Both the position numbers and the translations under genes were made by a program. A stretch of 64,000 nt of DNA, taken from Phyllobacteriaceae bacterium UBA1940. Its GTDB lineage: Bacteria; Pseudomonadota; Alphaproteobacteria; Rhizobiales; Rhizobiaceae. Below the pieces are notes generated by a model. That model did not search any database, had not been told where the DNA came from, and saw nothing but the letters and a program-made list of their open reading frames with translations. How positions within the stretch are numbered: position 1 is the stretch's first letter; each line of letters starts with the position of its first letter. This document shows positions 18,199-26,971 of this stretch, piece after piece. The stretch spans positions 1 through 64,000 of the forward strand of contig DDFA01000048.1 in the NCBI GenBank assembly GCA_002336975.1, given 5' to 3'.

Positions 18199-18438
18199 TC
18201 AACATGGCGCCGCCCGTCGCATTGGTGCCGGCAATCGAAGCGATCTGAATCCTTCGGGCATCGGGTGTTCAGAATCCCAGGTCGAGATGCCTGTGAGACT
18301 GACGTATTCCCAACTGGACGGCGAGACGCGTTTGAGCAGGTCATCGCGGATCGTTCGACTTGCCTGCGCAGGTGTGTGGCTGCTGGTCGCGAGGGCTTTG
18401 ATGTCGGGCGCTGCACGGTTGGGCGGCTGATAAGTCAA
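18199..18438 (-). pseudogene. Fragment of a Tn3-type transposase C-terminus
   Basis: Minus-strand frame of 79 codons. Its middle (DDLLKRVSPSSWEYVSLTG, then W and EGFRSLR) resembles the last 40 residues of Tn3/Tn21-family transposases, where the pattern is SPLGWEHINLTGDYxW followed by FRPLR. Only the tail is present; the roughly 900 preceding residues are absent. It lies downstream, in the same orientation, of the integrase remnant. I see no inverted terminal repeats, so this is a relic. Confidence 0.6.
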
Positions 18439-18439
18439 T

Positions 18440-18890
18440 TCCGGTCTTCACGGCGTCATTCGCGGCAGGCCGGTCCGAAGGTCATGGAAAATGCAGGTCC
18501 CTGATACCGAGTTCGGCGCAGCCATGCCGCAACGCAGTTCCGGCTCATCGTCCATTGCAGTGGAAGATGCGGGGGGCTTTCGTTGCGGCGGACGGCTCGC
18601 CGTTCCTCGATGATTGCCCCGGCGTCATAACCGGTCGCCACAAGGAGCGGAATGCGCTGGGTGTTGCCATCTTTGTTGCGCGGATCCTTGCGGTCTCGGA
18701 TGGTCAGCATGTTGGTTCGAATATCCACGTCCGACGAGACTGCCGGGCCGCTTTCGTCCTGCCGCATGGCGGCGGCGACGGCAAATCGGATGATGCGGGC
18801 TTCTGTGTCTGGCGCCCAACGGCGCACATCGACTCGACGCGCGAATGTCTCATTGACGTATCGTTCCTCATGGTGGATTTGGACCGCCAT
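18440..18890 (-). pseudogene. Decayed tyrosine recombinase (phage-type integrase)
   Basis: Minus-strand remnant of a site-specific integrase. The stretch SDVDIRTNMLTIRDRKDPRN, then KDGNTQRIPLL, then AIIEERRAVRRN has the spacing of the integrase catalytic region after the first Arg. The next catalytic motif can be recovered only with a frameshift: near 18480 the DNA encodes CTGCATTTT followed by CATGACCTTCGG, the LHFHDLRH-like box split between frames. The N-terminus and the final Tyr region are missing. Its position just upstream of dusA fits a relic of a dusA-targeting island. Confidence 0.65.
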
Positions 18891-19032
18891 GAACCGGATG
18901 CAAGTTTGGTGTAGCTCGGCAAAGTCGCGTGCTTTCCGTGTGCACAGAAACGTAAATCTGTGGCGAACCGCGTCGTAAATTGGCGTAGAATTGAGCTTGA
19001 TTGGGTGACGCGATCACTCTGACATGTAAAAA

Positions 19033-20028
19033 ATGCTTAAACACCAACAACATAGACTGGCTATTGCGCCGATGATGGACTGGACGGACCGGCATTGCCG
19101 GTTCCTGCACCGCCAACTGACGCGGCGCTCGCTGCTCTACACCGAAATGGTGGTGGCCGACGCGGCGATCCATGGCGACCGCCAGCGGCTGCTCGGCTTC
19201 GATGCGGTCGAGCATCCGGTCGCGCTGCAACTGGGCGGGTCGGAGCCTGCCAAGCTGGCGCTCGCCGCCCGGATCGGGGCCGATTTCGGCTATGACGAGA
19301 TCAATCTGAACTGCGGCTGCCCGTCCGACCGGGTGCAGTCCGGCACGTTCGGCGCCTGCCTGATGCGCACGCCGGGCGTCGTCGCCGACTGCGTCGCGGC
19401 GATGAAGTCGGCTGTGTCGGTCCCGGTGACGGTCAAGTGCCGGCTGGGCGTCGACGATCAGGACACCGGGCCGGCGCTCGACGAGATGGCCGACGCGGTG
19501 TTCGCCGCCAGCGCCGACGCCCTGTGGGTGCATGCGCGAAAGGCCTGGCTGCAGGGGCTGAGCCCGAAGGAAAACCGCGACGTGCCGCCGCTCGACTATC
19601 CGCGCGTCTATCGGCTCAAGACGCGTTTTCCCAATGAATTCATCGGCATCAATGGCGGGATTGAATCGATTTCGCAGGCGCGAGAACATCTTGAGCACGT
19701 CGATGGCGTCATGCTCGGCCGCGCCGCCTATCATGCGCCGCTGCTGCTGGCCGACGTCGACAGCGCCATCTATGGCGAGCCGCCGAACGCGTTCGACCCC
19801 GACGCCTTGATCGATGCGATGGTCGCCTACACGGCGCGCCATCTCGAGGCCGGCGGTAAGCTGGGCCATGTCGCGCGCCACATGGTCGGCCTGTTTCACG
19901 GCCAGCCCGGCGCGCGCCGGTTCCGGCAGATCCTGTCCACCGACGCGACGCGACCGGGCGCGGGCGCCGAGGTTATCGTCCGCGCCTACCAGGCGCTGCG
20001 CGACGCCGCGCGCGACCAGGCGGCGTAG
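19033..20028 (+). CDS. dusA: tRNA-dihydrouridine(20/20a) synthase DusA
   Basis: 331-residue FMN enzyme reducing uridine in the tRNA D-loop. The N-terminal IAPMMDWTDRHCR and the catalytic-Cys box NLNCGCPSDRVQSG (Cys96) are the DusA hallmarks, followed by KCRLGVDD, WVHARKAWLQGLSPKENR and the phosphate-binding INGGI motif. The length is normal, so the gene appears intact. The 5' end of dusA is a known integration site of genomic islands, and an integrase relic lies 143 nt upstream. The start ATG has no strong ribosome site; the region upstream is AT-rich. Confidence 0.95.
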   Translation: MLKHQQHRLAIAPMMDWTDRHCRFLHRQLTRRSLLYTEMVVADAAIHGDRQRLLGFDAVEHPVALQLGGSEPAKLALAARIGADFGYDEINLNCGCPSDRVQSGTFGACLMRTPGVVADCVAAMKSAVSVPVTVKCRLGVDDQDTGPALDEMADAVFAASADALWVHARKAWLQGLSPKENRDVPPLDYPRVYRLKTRFPNEFIGINGGIESISQAREHLEHVDGVMLGRAAYHAPLLLADVDSAIYGEPPNAFDPDALIDAMVAYTARHLEAGGKLGHVARHMVGLFHGQPGARRFRQILSTDATRPGAGAEVIVRAYQALRDAARDQAA

Positions 20029-20048
20029 ACGCCTTGGCGCTTGCCGAC

Positions 20049-20849
20049 ATGGCGCTGTTTGCCGCCACGATCGCGCTGGCGGGCGTCGTATCCGGCCTGT
20101 TTGCCGGCGCTTTCGGCATCGGCGGCGGCGCGGTGCTGGTGCCGGTGTTCTATCAGCTGTTCGGAATGCTCGAGGTCAGCGACCTGGTGCGCATGCACCT
20201 GTCGGTTGGCTCGTCGCTGGCGATCATCGTGCCGACGTCGCTGCGCTCGACCCTGGCGCACCGCGCGCGCGGCGCGGTCGACGAACAGCTGCTGCGCTCC
20301 TACCTCGTTTCGGTGCCGGCGGGCACGGTGCTGGCCTCCTTGTCGGCGGCGTATATTTCCAGCGGCCAGCTGCGCATCCTGTTCACGGTGTTCACGCTGC
20401 TGTTCGGGCTGAAAATGCTGCTCAACCGCCAGACATGGCGCATCGGCTCGCAGCTGCCGGGCAATCCGGCCCGCTCGATTTTCGGGATTGCGCTCGGCTT
20501 TTTCTCGACGCTTCTGGGCATCGGGGGCGGCATCATGAACAGCACGTTCATGACCATGTATGGCCGGCCGATCCACCAGGCGGTGGCGACGTCGGCGGGG
20601 GTGGGCACGCTGATCGCGGTGCCCGGCACGATCGGCTATATGTGGGCGGGATGGGGCAATCCACTGCTGCCGCCAGGCTCGACCGGTTTCGTCAACTGGA
20701 TCGCGGTGGCGCTAGTGATCCCGATCGCGTGGATGGTGACGCCGCTCGGCGTTCGGCTGGCGCACCGGCTGAGCAAGCGACAGCTGGAAATCGGCTTCGG
20801 CCTGTTCTGCCTGGCGGTATCGATCCGGTTCTTCGCCAGTCTTCTTTAG
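20049..20849 (+). CDS. TauE/SafE-family membrane permease
   Basis: 266-residue membrane protein with about eight helices and the paired family motifs GLFAGAFGIGGGAVLVP (N-terminal half) and LLGIGGGIMNSTFMTM (C-terminal half). TauE/SafE proteins export sulfite, sulfoacetate or other small organic anions; the substrate here is unknown. An in-frame TTG at 20034 would add five residues. It starts 20 nt after dusA and its stop overlaps the convergent aspartic protease gene by 4 nt. Confidence 0.88.
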   Translation: MALFAATIALAGVVSGLFAGAFGIGGGAVLVPVFYQLFGMLEVSDLVRMHLSVGSSLAIIVPTSLRSTLAHRARGAVDEQLLRSYLVSVPAGTVLASLSAAYISSGQLRILFTVFTLLFGLKMLLNRQTWRIGSQLPGNPARSIFGIALGFFSTLLGIGGGIMNSTFMTMYGRPIHQAVATSAGVGTLIAVPGTIGYMWAGWGNPLLPPGSTGFVNWIAVALVIPIAWMVTPLGVRLAHRLSKRQLEIGFGLFCLAVSIRFFASLL

Positions 20850-21547
20850 TCGATCAGCACCATGCGGTCGCCGCGCACATTGTAGCCCGCCAGCGTCGAC
20901 AGGAAGCTCATGCCGAGCAGGCTCTGGTCCAACTGGCCGGGGCCAGCGACAAACACGGGCTGCCGGTTGCGGAACACGTCGCCGATACGAATTTCGTCTG
21001 CGGTGACGCGCGCCGCGCGGGTCATGCCGTTGGCGGTCGAGACCGGAATGTTGAAGGTCAGCGCATCAACGTCGTAGCCGACCGCGCGTGCGTCGCGCTC
21101 GCTTAGGACGGTTGTGGTCGCCCCGGTGTCGACCATGAACCTTACCGGCTGGCCGTTGACCGCGCCGAGCGTCTGGAAGTGGCCGGACCCATCCTTCTCG
21201 ATCACCGTCGACCTGCGGCCGTCCGCATCGGTCACCGAAAGCGGACTGCCGGGCGCCAGCCCGGCCGTGAGGCGGCTGGCGACGTCCTGAAGTTCGTAAC
21301 GATACTGGTAGGACGCGGCCATCGCCACGGCGACGGCCAGCCAGATCGCGATGTTGCGGCTGGCCTCGCCGAACCGGATGCCCGACCCGAGCAGGGCGGC
21401 GCCGGCGGCGATGCCGATCAGGCCGAGATAGATCGCCCGCACCACATTGTCGGCGTCCGATCCGTAGATGCTGCCGCCGTCGCCGGAAAAATACAGCAGC
21501 GCGACGAGCGCCAGCGCCAGCAGCGCGACGATGAACCACAGCCGCAT
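20846..21547 (-). CDS. TIGR02281-type clan AA (retropepsin-like) aspartic protease
   Basis: 233-residue membrane-anchored protein. There are three hydrophobic segments (about 3-20, 37-55, 65-80), then a single retropepsin-like domain (about 110-233) with the active-site box FMVDTGATTTVLS and the later LLGMSFLS. Such one-domain aspartic proteases are expected to work as dimers. This subfamily is common in Rhizobiales; its substrate is unknown. It directly follows the DUF1289 gene (1-nt overlap at 21547). Confidence 0.88.
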   Translation of the reverse strand: MRLWFIVALLALALVALLYFSGDGGSIYGSDADNVVRAIYLGLIGIAAGAALLGSGIRFGEASRNIAIWLAVAVAMAASYQYRYELQDVASRLTAGLAPGSPLSVTDADGRRSTVIEKDGSGHFQTLGAVNGQPVRFMVDTGATTTVLSERDARAVGYDVDALTFNIPVSTANGMTRAARVTADEIRIGDVFRNRQPVFVAGPGQLDQSLLGMSFLSTLAGYNVRGDRMVLID

Positions 21548-21882
21548 CAGTCATTCTCCCCACGCTCGCGCGCCATGCGCGCGCGCCGGGTCTCGCGCCG
21601 CGGCCGTCGTTCGACGGTTTCCAGGCGCGCCGGCAACTGGCTCATCACCTCGCGGCGCTGTTGCGGCGTCATCGCCAGCCACGCGCCGATCTCTGTCGAC
21701 GTGCGGCCGCAGCCGAAGCAGTAGCCCGTCTTCATGTCGATTGAGCAGACGAGGATGCAGGGCGATTCGATGGCGGTCAAAATACGTCGATCCGGCTCAT
21801 TTGCTTCGCATGTGGGGCAAACAGCCGCCGGTTGCAAGGCGCAGACCGGGCCGGCGAATGCGCCAGCGGCGTCCAGGCGCAT
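21547..21882 (-). CDS. DUF1289 family Cys-rich protein
   Basis: Small protein with the DUF1289 core: SPCILVCSIDMKTGYCFGCG with four spaced Cys (probably a metal knuckle), then TSTEIGAWLAMTPQQRREVM, then an Arg-rich tail. The start is uncertain. I give the ATG at 21882 (111 residues), but the conserved part begins only at about 21770 and no ribosome site is visible; a TTG at 21780 is possible. Function is unknown. It is divergent from the CobT-like gene across about 50 nt. Confidence 0.8.
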   Translation of the reverse strand: MRLDAAGAFAGPVCALQPAAVCPTCEANEPDRRILTAIESPCILVCSIDMKTGYCFGCGRTSTEIGAWLAMTPQQRREVMSQLPARLETVERRPRRETRRARMARERGEND

Positions 21883-21934
21883 TGTGCGCGACCGCGTCAA
21901 TGGCTACAGCGGCGGTGCAATCCAGGACCATGAC

Positions 21935-22900
21935 ATGACCGTTTCCCCGCTTGACGATTTTCGCGCACTGCTTGCGGCGCTGCCGCCCCTTGACGATGTG
22001 GCGCGCGATGCCGCGTTGGCGCAGTTCGTCAATTCAGGCATCGCCGGTTCGCGTCTGGCCGCGATTGCGGCGCAGGTGGCGGCAACCGCCGGCCGCAAGC
22101 CGTCAGTGTCGCGGCCGCAGCTGGCGCTGTTTGCCGGCGCCCATGGCGTCGCCCGGCTGGGCGTCTCGGACCGCCGGATTGACGCCACCATGTCGGCGGT
22201 GGCCGCCTTCGGATCCGGCGATGCGCCAGCCAGCCATTTGTGCGCCGCCAACATGGTGGGGTTGAAAGTCTACGATCTGGCCCTGCATCTGCCCACCGGC
22301 GACATCTCACGGCAGCCGGCGATGGATGAACGCAGCTGCGCCGCGACGCTGGCCTTCGGCATGGAGGCGATCGCCGGCGGCCCCGACCTGGTCATCGTCT
22401 CCGCCGTGCGCTCGGCCGGCGACGACGTCGTCGCTCATGCGCTGCTGGGGGCGCTGTTCGCCAACCTGCCTGCCGACGCCGGCCTGTCGCAGCAGGGCGC
22501 GCTTGCGGTCGCCGACGCATTGAAGCGCCACGCGGGCGGCGCGTCCGACGCGCTTTCGGCGCTTGCCGATTTAGGCGGGCGCGAGATCGCCGCCTGCGTC
22601 GGCGCCATCGTGGCGGCCCGCAGCGAAAAGCTGCCAGTAATCCTGGACGGCCTGACGGCGCTGACCGCAGCGGCGGTCGTGCATGCGCTGAACGCCGACG
22701 CCGTCGGCCACTGCATGATCGCCGAGGTTGACGGCGCGGTGTCCAAGCTTGTCGTCGCCCGGCTTGGCCTGACGCAATTGCTTGGCGGCGGATATGAGGC
22801 GGGCGAGGGGACCGCGGGCGTCGTGGCAGTGGGGTTGGTCAAGGATGCGCTGTCGCTCCAGGCGGGCCTGTCTGCGCATGCGCGCGCCACGGCTCACTGA
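21935..22900 (+). CDS. Divergent CobT-like protein (nicotinate-nucleotide:DMB phosphoribosyltransferase homologue)
   Basis: 321-residue homologue of CobT/CobU, the enzyme that makes alpha-ribazole phosphate for the lower ligand of cobalamin. Collinear similarity is clear in GLKVYDLALHLPTGDI, ATLAFGMEAIAGGPDL, LGGREIAACVGAIVAAR and AGEGTAGVVAVGLVKDA. However, the canonical LTKPPGSLGRLE box is replaced by FVNSGIAGSRLA, FAGxHGV carries Ala (AGAHGV), and the GEMGIGNTT substrate loop is replaced by SAVRSAGDD. The protein is about 15-20 residues shorter than usual. No cobS or other cob gene is nearby. It may be inactive or have another role. Confidence 0.75.
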   Translation: MTVSPLDDFRALLAALPPLDDVARDAALAQFVNSGIAGSRLAAIAAQVAATAGRKPSVSRPQLALFAGAHGVARLGVSDRRIDATMSAVAAFGSGDAPASHLCAANMVGLKVYDLALHLPTGDISRQPAMDERSCAATLAFGMEAIAGGPDLVIVSAVRSAGDDVVAHALLGALFANLPADAGLSQQGALAVADALKRHAGGASDALSALADLGGREIAACVGAIVAARSEKLPVILDGLTALTAAAVVHALNADAVGHCMIAEVDGAVSKLVVARLGLTQLLGGGYEAGEGTAGVVAVGLVKDALSLQAGLSAHARATAH

Positions 22901-22922
22901 CAGTCCGGTCGCCGCTTTTCGC

Positions 22923-24476
22923 CTACGCGACGCTGTCGAGCGCCGGCATCGCCTCGATGACGCGGGCGCGCGGGAAAATCGCGATCGCCTCGGTGCCCTC
23001 GCGCAGTTTCGAGTGCAGTTCGAACTCGCCGCCATGAATGGCGACCAGGCCCTGGACGATCGGCAGGCCGAGACCGGTGCCCTGTTCGGCGTTCTTGATG
23101 GCGATCGAACCCTGGCCGAACGATGACAGCACGATCGGGATTTCCTCGGCGGGAATGCCCGGACCGTTGTCGCGCACCGACAGATACTGGCCGCCGCCCG
23201 CCGTCCAGCCGACCCGCACCCTGACCCAGCCGCCCGCAGGCGTGAACTTGATGGCGTTGGCCAGCAGGTTCAGCGTGATCTGGCGGATGGCGCGCTCGTC
23301 GGCCCTAAGCTTCGGCAGCCTGGCGTCGATTTCCTGGATGATCCTGATGTCCTTGGCCCGCGCCTTCAGCTCGACCAGGTGGCAGCAGTCCTCGACCGTG
23401 GCGGCGAGCGAAAGGCTTTCCTCGTGCAGCGCGTAGCGGCCGGCCTCGATGCGCGACAGGTCGAGGATTTCGTTGATCAGGTCGAGAAGATGTTGCCCCG
23501 AACGATGGATGTCGCCGGCATAGTCGCGATAGGTCTCGTTGCCGATCGGCCCCAGCACTTCGGTGGTCATTACCTCCGAAAAGCCGAGAATGGCGTTGAG
23601 CGGCGTCCGCAATTCATGGCTCATCGACGCCAGGAAGCGCGATTTGGCCAGATTGGCCTCTTCGGCCCGCCGCCGCGCCTCATCCGACATCGATTTGGCG
23701 GTCTCGAGTTCGGCGATCAGCCAGTCCTTCTCGCTGCGAAACGCCAGCAGCGCGTGGGTCGACTTGTTGAGGCTGCTGGAAATGTAGACGAAGAAGGGCA
23801 GCGCCGCGACCAGCAGCGCCGCCATCGCCACCGACGACGATTCCGGATCCCGCGCCGCCAGCGCGACGGCGACCGCGACGGGTGCGGCGAACGTCGCCAG
23901 CAATGCGCCGCGCAGCGCGTAGCCGATGATCGCGGTGGCCGACATAGCGATCAGCAGCAGCACCGCCTTGATCGTCGCGATGTTGTCGATGCCGCACGTT
24001 TCGCAGCCCATGGTGGCGAAATAGATCCAGCCGAGGCCGGAAATGGCGTGCGAGATCAGGAAATTGCGGCGTAGCGACGCGACCTGGCCGTCGTCGATCT
24101 CGCTGGCGAGCACTTTTCGCGCAATCTGGCTGAGCGGCAGGTAGCAGAGCGCCGCGACGATTGCCCAGATCAGGATTTCCGGCCCGACGCCGACGATGAA
24201 GCCGCCGGTCGAGATCAGGATCAGCAGCACCGGGAACGCAAAGGCGCTGCCGGTCATCGCCTGGCTGTGCAGCTTCAGCAATTCGCGTTCGAAATCGGGA
24301 TTTCCGGTCTGCTGCGCCAATTGCTCGCGCGTCTTGCGCACGGCGCGCGCGACATCGCTGTTGCGGCGCACATTGGTGCGGTCCACAATGTTCTTGTCGG
24401 TCAGGTTGGACCGTGAAGGCGCCATCGCGTCAGGGTTGCCGGGTTTTCCTATGCTGAATGAATTCTTACTTTCCAA
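22923..24476 (-). CDS. Membrane sensor histidine kinase (PdhS/DivJ-like core)
   Basis: 517-residue kinase. About five or six membrane helices (about 75-235) form an unrecognised sensor, followed by a short coiled coil and the DHp domain with His287 (SHELRTPLNAILGFSEVM). The ATPase domain has an N box (LLANAIKFTPAGG), G1 (VRDNGPGIP) and G2 (GTGLGLPIV). The wording of the DHp region, with GPIG and DYAGDIHRSGQHLLDLINEI, resembles the PdhS/DivJ/PleC kinases that control cell-cycle regulator DivK in Rhizobiales. No response regulator is adjacent. An alternative start is the internal Met18. Confidence 0.87.
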   Translation of the reverse strand: MESKNSFSIGKPGNPDAMAPSRSNLTDKNIVDRTNVRRNSDVARAVRKTREQLAQQTGNPDFERELLKLHSQAMTGSAFAFPVLLILISTGGFIVGVGPEILIWAIVAALCYLPLSQIARKVLASEIDDGQVASLRRNFLISHAISGLGWIYFATMGCETCGIDNIATIKAVLLLIAMSATAIIGYALRGALLATFAAPVAVAVALAARDPESSSVAMAALLVAALPFFVYISSSLNKSTHALLAFRSEKDWLIAELETAKSMSDEARRRAEEANLAKSRFLASMSHELRTPLNAILGFSEVMTTEVLGPIGNETYRDYAGDIHRSGQHLLDLINEILDLSRIEAGRYALHEESLSLAATVEDCCHLVELKARAKDIRIIQEIDARLPKLRADERAIRQITLNLLANAIKFTPAGGWVRVRVGWTAGGGQYLSVRDNGPGIPAEEIPIVLSSFGQGSIAIKNAEQGTGLGLPIVQGLVAIHGGEFELHSKLREGTEAIAIFPRARVIEAMPALDSVA

Positions 24477-24498
24477 TGATTAAGAGACCCTTCTTCCG

Positions 24499-25113
24499 AT
24501 GAGCCCTGCCGACCGATCCTGGCGCTACGCCCGGCGCGGCCGGGCGCCGCGAAGCAGGGCGAGACGCTATGCCGAATATGCGCTGACGCTTGCGATGCTG
24601 CTGGCGTTACTGGCTGTCGTCACCAGACTGGAACGCTTGCAGACCAGGACGCTTGGCGGCCATGCGATCGTCAATGACGGCGATTCGCTGACGCTCGACG
24701 GCGAGCGCATTCGCCTGCGCGGCATCGATGCGCCGGAATATTTGCAGACCTGCACGCGCGCCGGCCGCGACTATCCGTGCGGCCGCGAGGCGAGGCAGGC
24801 GCTGCAAACGGCGCTCGGCGCGGGAAAACTCGCCTGCCAGGGCTGGGAGCGCGACAAGTTCGACCGCCTGCTGGCGGTGTGCACCGCCGGCGCCGTCGAT
24901 CTGAACCGCCGCCAGGTCGAGAACGGCTGGGCGGTGTCCTATGGCGACTATCTCGACGCCGAGCGGCAGGCGCGGGCGGCGCGGCGCGGCGTTTGGGCCG
25001 GCGAGTTCGAGCGGCCGCGCGACTGGCGTCAGCGCCACGGCCATGCCGGCGAGGCGGAACACGGTGCGATGGGGGCGATGATGAATTGGCTTCGCCAGCT
25101 GGTCGTCTGGTAA
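24499..25113 (+). CDS. Thermonuclease (SNase)-family nuclease, membrane-anchored
   Basis: 204-residue protein. A basic N-terminus and one hydrophobic segment (about 26-42) act as anchor or signal, followed by an SNase domain (about 54-170) with DGDSLTLDGERIRLRGIDAPE and VNG-like WAVSYGDYL elements. Staphylococcal-nuclease relatives cleave DNA/RNA using Ca2+ with Asp, Arg and Glu residues; equivalents appear in RLRGIDAPE and DKFDRLLAVC. It is divergent from the kinase (22 nt between starts). Confidence 0.85.
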   Translation: MSPADRSWRYARRGRAPRSRARRYAEYALTLAMLLALLAVVTRLERLQTRTLGGHAIVNDGDSLTLDGERIRLRGIDAPEYLQTCTRAGRDYPCGREARQALQTALGAGKLACQGWERDKFDRLLAVCTAGAVDLNRRQVENGWAVSYGDYLDAERQARAARRGVWAGEFERPRDWRQRHGHAGEAEHGAMGAMMNWLRQLVVW

Positions 25114-25139
25114 GGTCGCGGGGGCAAATGGAGGATCGC

Positions 25140-25751
25140 ATGAAACTGTTCGACGGAGGCAAGGCTCCAAATCCGCGCCGGGTGCGCATCTATCTCGCCG
25201 AAAAAGGCCTGTCGGCGCCGCTCGAGCCGGTCGACATGGGGGCGATGGAGCACCGGCAGCAGCCGGTGGCGTCGCGCAATCCGCTGCGCCGCCTGCCGGT
25301 TCTGGAACTCGACGACGGCACGGTGATCGCCGAATCGATCGCCATCTGCCGCTATTTCGAGGAACTCAACCCGGATCCGCCGCTGTTCGGCAGCGGCGCC
25401 GTGGGCAAGGCGGTGGTGGAGATGTGGCAGCGCCGCCTCGAGCTCAACCTGTTTCTGGTCGTCGCCAACGCCTTCCGCCACACCCATCCGGCGATGAAGG
25501 ACTGGGAAGTGCCGCAACTGCCGGAATGGGGCGAGATCAACCGCCCCAAGGCGATCGAGTTCCTGCGGATTCTCGACACGGAACTGGCGTCGCGCCAGTT
25601 CGCCGCCGGCGACGATTTTTCGGTCGCCGACATTACCGGGCTGGTGGCGATGGATTTCATGAAGCCGGCGCGGATCGCCGTGCCCGATGAACTGGTCAAT
25701 GTGCGGCGCTGGCATGCCGAGCTTCGCGCCCGGCCGAGCGCCGACGCCTGA
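25140..25751 (+). CDS. Glutathione S-transferase family protein
   Basis: 203-residue cytosolic GST-like protein. The N-terminal thioredoxin-like domain carries the GSH-binding region LPVLELDDGTVIAESIAICRY (cis-Pro and the Glu-Ser pair), and the C-terminal helical domain carries FSVADITGL. The start is the ATG at 25140, preceded by GGAGG at 5 nt; another in-frame ATG lies 12 nt upstream. It is 3 nt upstream of the glycosylase gene, so both are probably co-transcribed. Confidence 0.88.
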   Translation: MKLFDGGKAPNPRRVRIYLAEKGLSAPLEPVDMGAMEHRQQPVASRNPLRRLPVLELDDGTVIAESIAICRYFEELNPDPPLFGSGAVGKAVVEMWQRRLELNLFLVVANAFRHTHPAMKDWEVPQLPEWGEINRPKAIEFLRILDTELASRQFAAGDDFSVADITGLVAMDFMKPARIAVPDELVNVRRWHAELRARPSADA

Positions 25752-25754
25752 ACC

Positions 25755-26378
25755 GTGACGCGGGCGGCCGACCTCGACCGGCTGTGGCGCGACGTCAGGA
25801 CGTGCCGCATCTGCCGCGACGCTCCCGTCGGTCCGCCACTGCCGCACCAGCCGCGCCCGGTGCTGCAGCCATCGGCGACCGCGCGCATCCTCATCGCTGG
25901 CCAGGCGCCGGGATTGCGTGTGCACCAATCGGGCGTGCCGTTCGACGACCGCTCCGGCGACCGGCTGCGCGATTGGCTCGGCGTCGACCGCGCCCGGTTC
26001 TACGACCGCGACAATTTCGCCATTCTGCCGATGGGGTTCTGCTTTCCCGGCTACAATGCCAGCGGCCACGATTTGCCGCCGCGGCGCGAATGCGCGCCGG
26101 CCTGGCGTCGGGCTTTGCTTGATCTGATGCCGCAGATCGATCTTGTCCTCGCCGTCGGCCGATACGCCCAGACGTGGCATCTGGGCGGGCAGAGCCGCAA
26201 AAGCGTCAACGAGACAGTCGCCGCCTGGCGCTCTATCTGGCGCGAGGACGGCGCGCCTGGCCTGCTGCCGCTGCCCCATCCGTCATGGCGCAACACCGGC
26301 TGGCTGAAGCGCAATCCATGGTTCGAAGCGGAACTGCTGCCGGCGCTGCGGCGCGCGGTGGCGCTGCGCATTTCCTGA
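25755..26378 (+). CDS. Uracil-DNA glycosylase family protein
   Basis: 207-residue member of the UDG superfamily (UdgA/family-4-like group). It has the N-terminal CRICRD, the water-activating loop GQAPGLRVHQSGVPFDD and the C-terminal LPHPSWRN motif that contacts DNA. It probably excises uracil or a related base. Only two of the four Fe-S cysteines of family 4 are obvious, so it may lack the cluster. The start is a GTG 3 nt after the GST stop. Confidence 0.82.
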   Translation: MTRAADLDRLWRDVRTCRICRDAPVGPPLPHQPRPVLQPSATARILIAGQAPGLRVHQSGVPFDDRSGDRLRDWLGVDRARFYDRDNFAILPMGFCFPGYNASGHDLPPRRECAPAWRRALLDLMPQIDLVLAVGRYAQTWHLGGQSRKSVNETVAAWRSIWREDGAPGLLPLPHPSWRNTGWLKRNPWFEAELLPALRRAVALRIS

Positions 26379-26485
26379 CGTTTGAGAAATCCGTCCTAGA
26401 GAACGCTGCATTGACGTGACGATTTTTCTTGTGAAACTCGTTTGAGCTGGGCAGATAGCACATCTTTCCAAATTGGGAGCCAAAG

Positions 26486-26971
26486 ATGGACCGTCTCGAC
26501 CGCAAGATCCTGCGCCTGCTCCAGGAGGACGCAACGCTGGCCGTGGCCGATGTCGCCAAAAAAGTCGGCCTGTCAACGACGCCATGCTGGCGGCGCATCC
26601 AGAAGTTGGAGGAGGAGGGCGTCATCCGCCGCCGCGTCGCGGTGCTTGATCCGGTCAAGGTCAATACGCGCGTCACCGTCTTCATCTCGATCCGCACCGC
26701 CTCGCACAGCCTCGAATGGCTCAAGCGCTTTTCGGAAGTGGTCCAGGAGTTTCCCGAGGTCGTCGAATTCTACCGCATGAGCGGCGACGTCGACTACCTG
26801 ATCCGCGTGGTGGTGCCCGACATCGCTGCCTATGACGCCTTCTACAAGCGGTTGATCGCCAAGATCGAGATCCGCGACGTGTCGTCGTCATTTGCGATGG
26901 AGCAGATCAAATACACCACCGAACTGCCGCTGGACTACATGGTGCTCGACAAGGACGGGTCTACCGCCTAG
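26486..26971 (+). CDS. Lrp/AsnC-family transcriptional regulator
   Basis: 161-residue regulator with an N-terminal helix-turn-helix (LDRKILRLLQEDATLAVADV, then STTPCWRRIQKLEEEG) and a RAM effector domain (about 70-155, with MSGDVDYLIRVVV). The 107-nt AT-richer gap upstream is the likely promoter. It ends 11 nt inside the 3' end of the convergent DNA alkylation repair gene. The target is unknown. Confidence 0.93.
   Translation: MDRLDRKILRLLQEDATLAVADVAKKVGLSTTPCWRRIQKLEEEGVIRRRVAVLDPVKVNTRVTVFISIRTASHSLEWLKRFSEVVQEFPEVVEFYRMSGDVDYLIRVVVPDIAAYDAFYKRLIAKIEIRDVSSSFAMEQIKYTTELPLDYMVLDKDGSTA

Noticed and set aside
21883..21934. Cobalamin riboswitch before the CobT-like gene
   Set aside because: The gap is only about 50 nt and has no B12-box-like sequence; the element needs roughly 200 nt.
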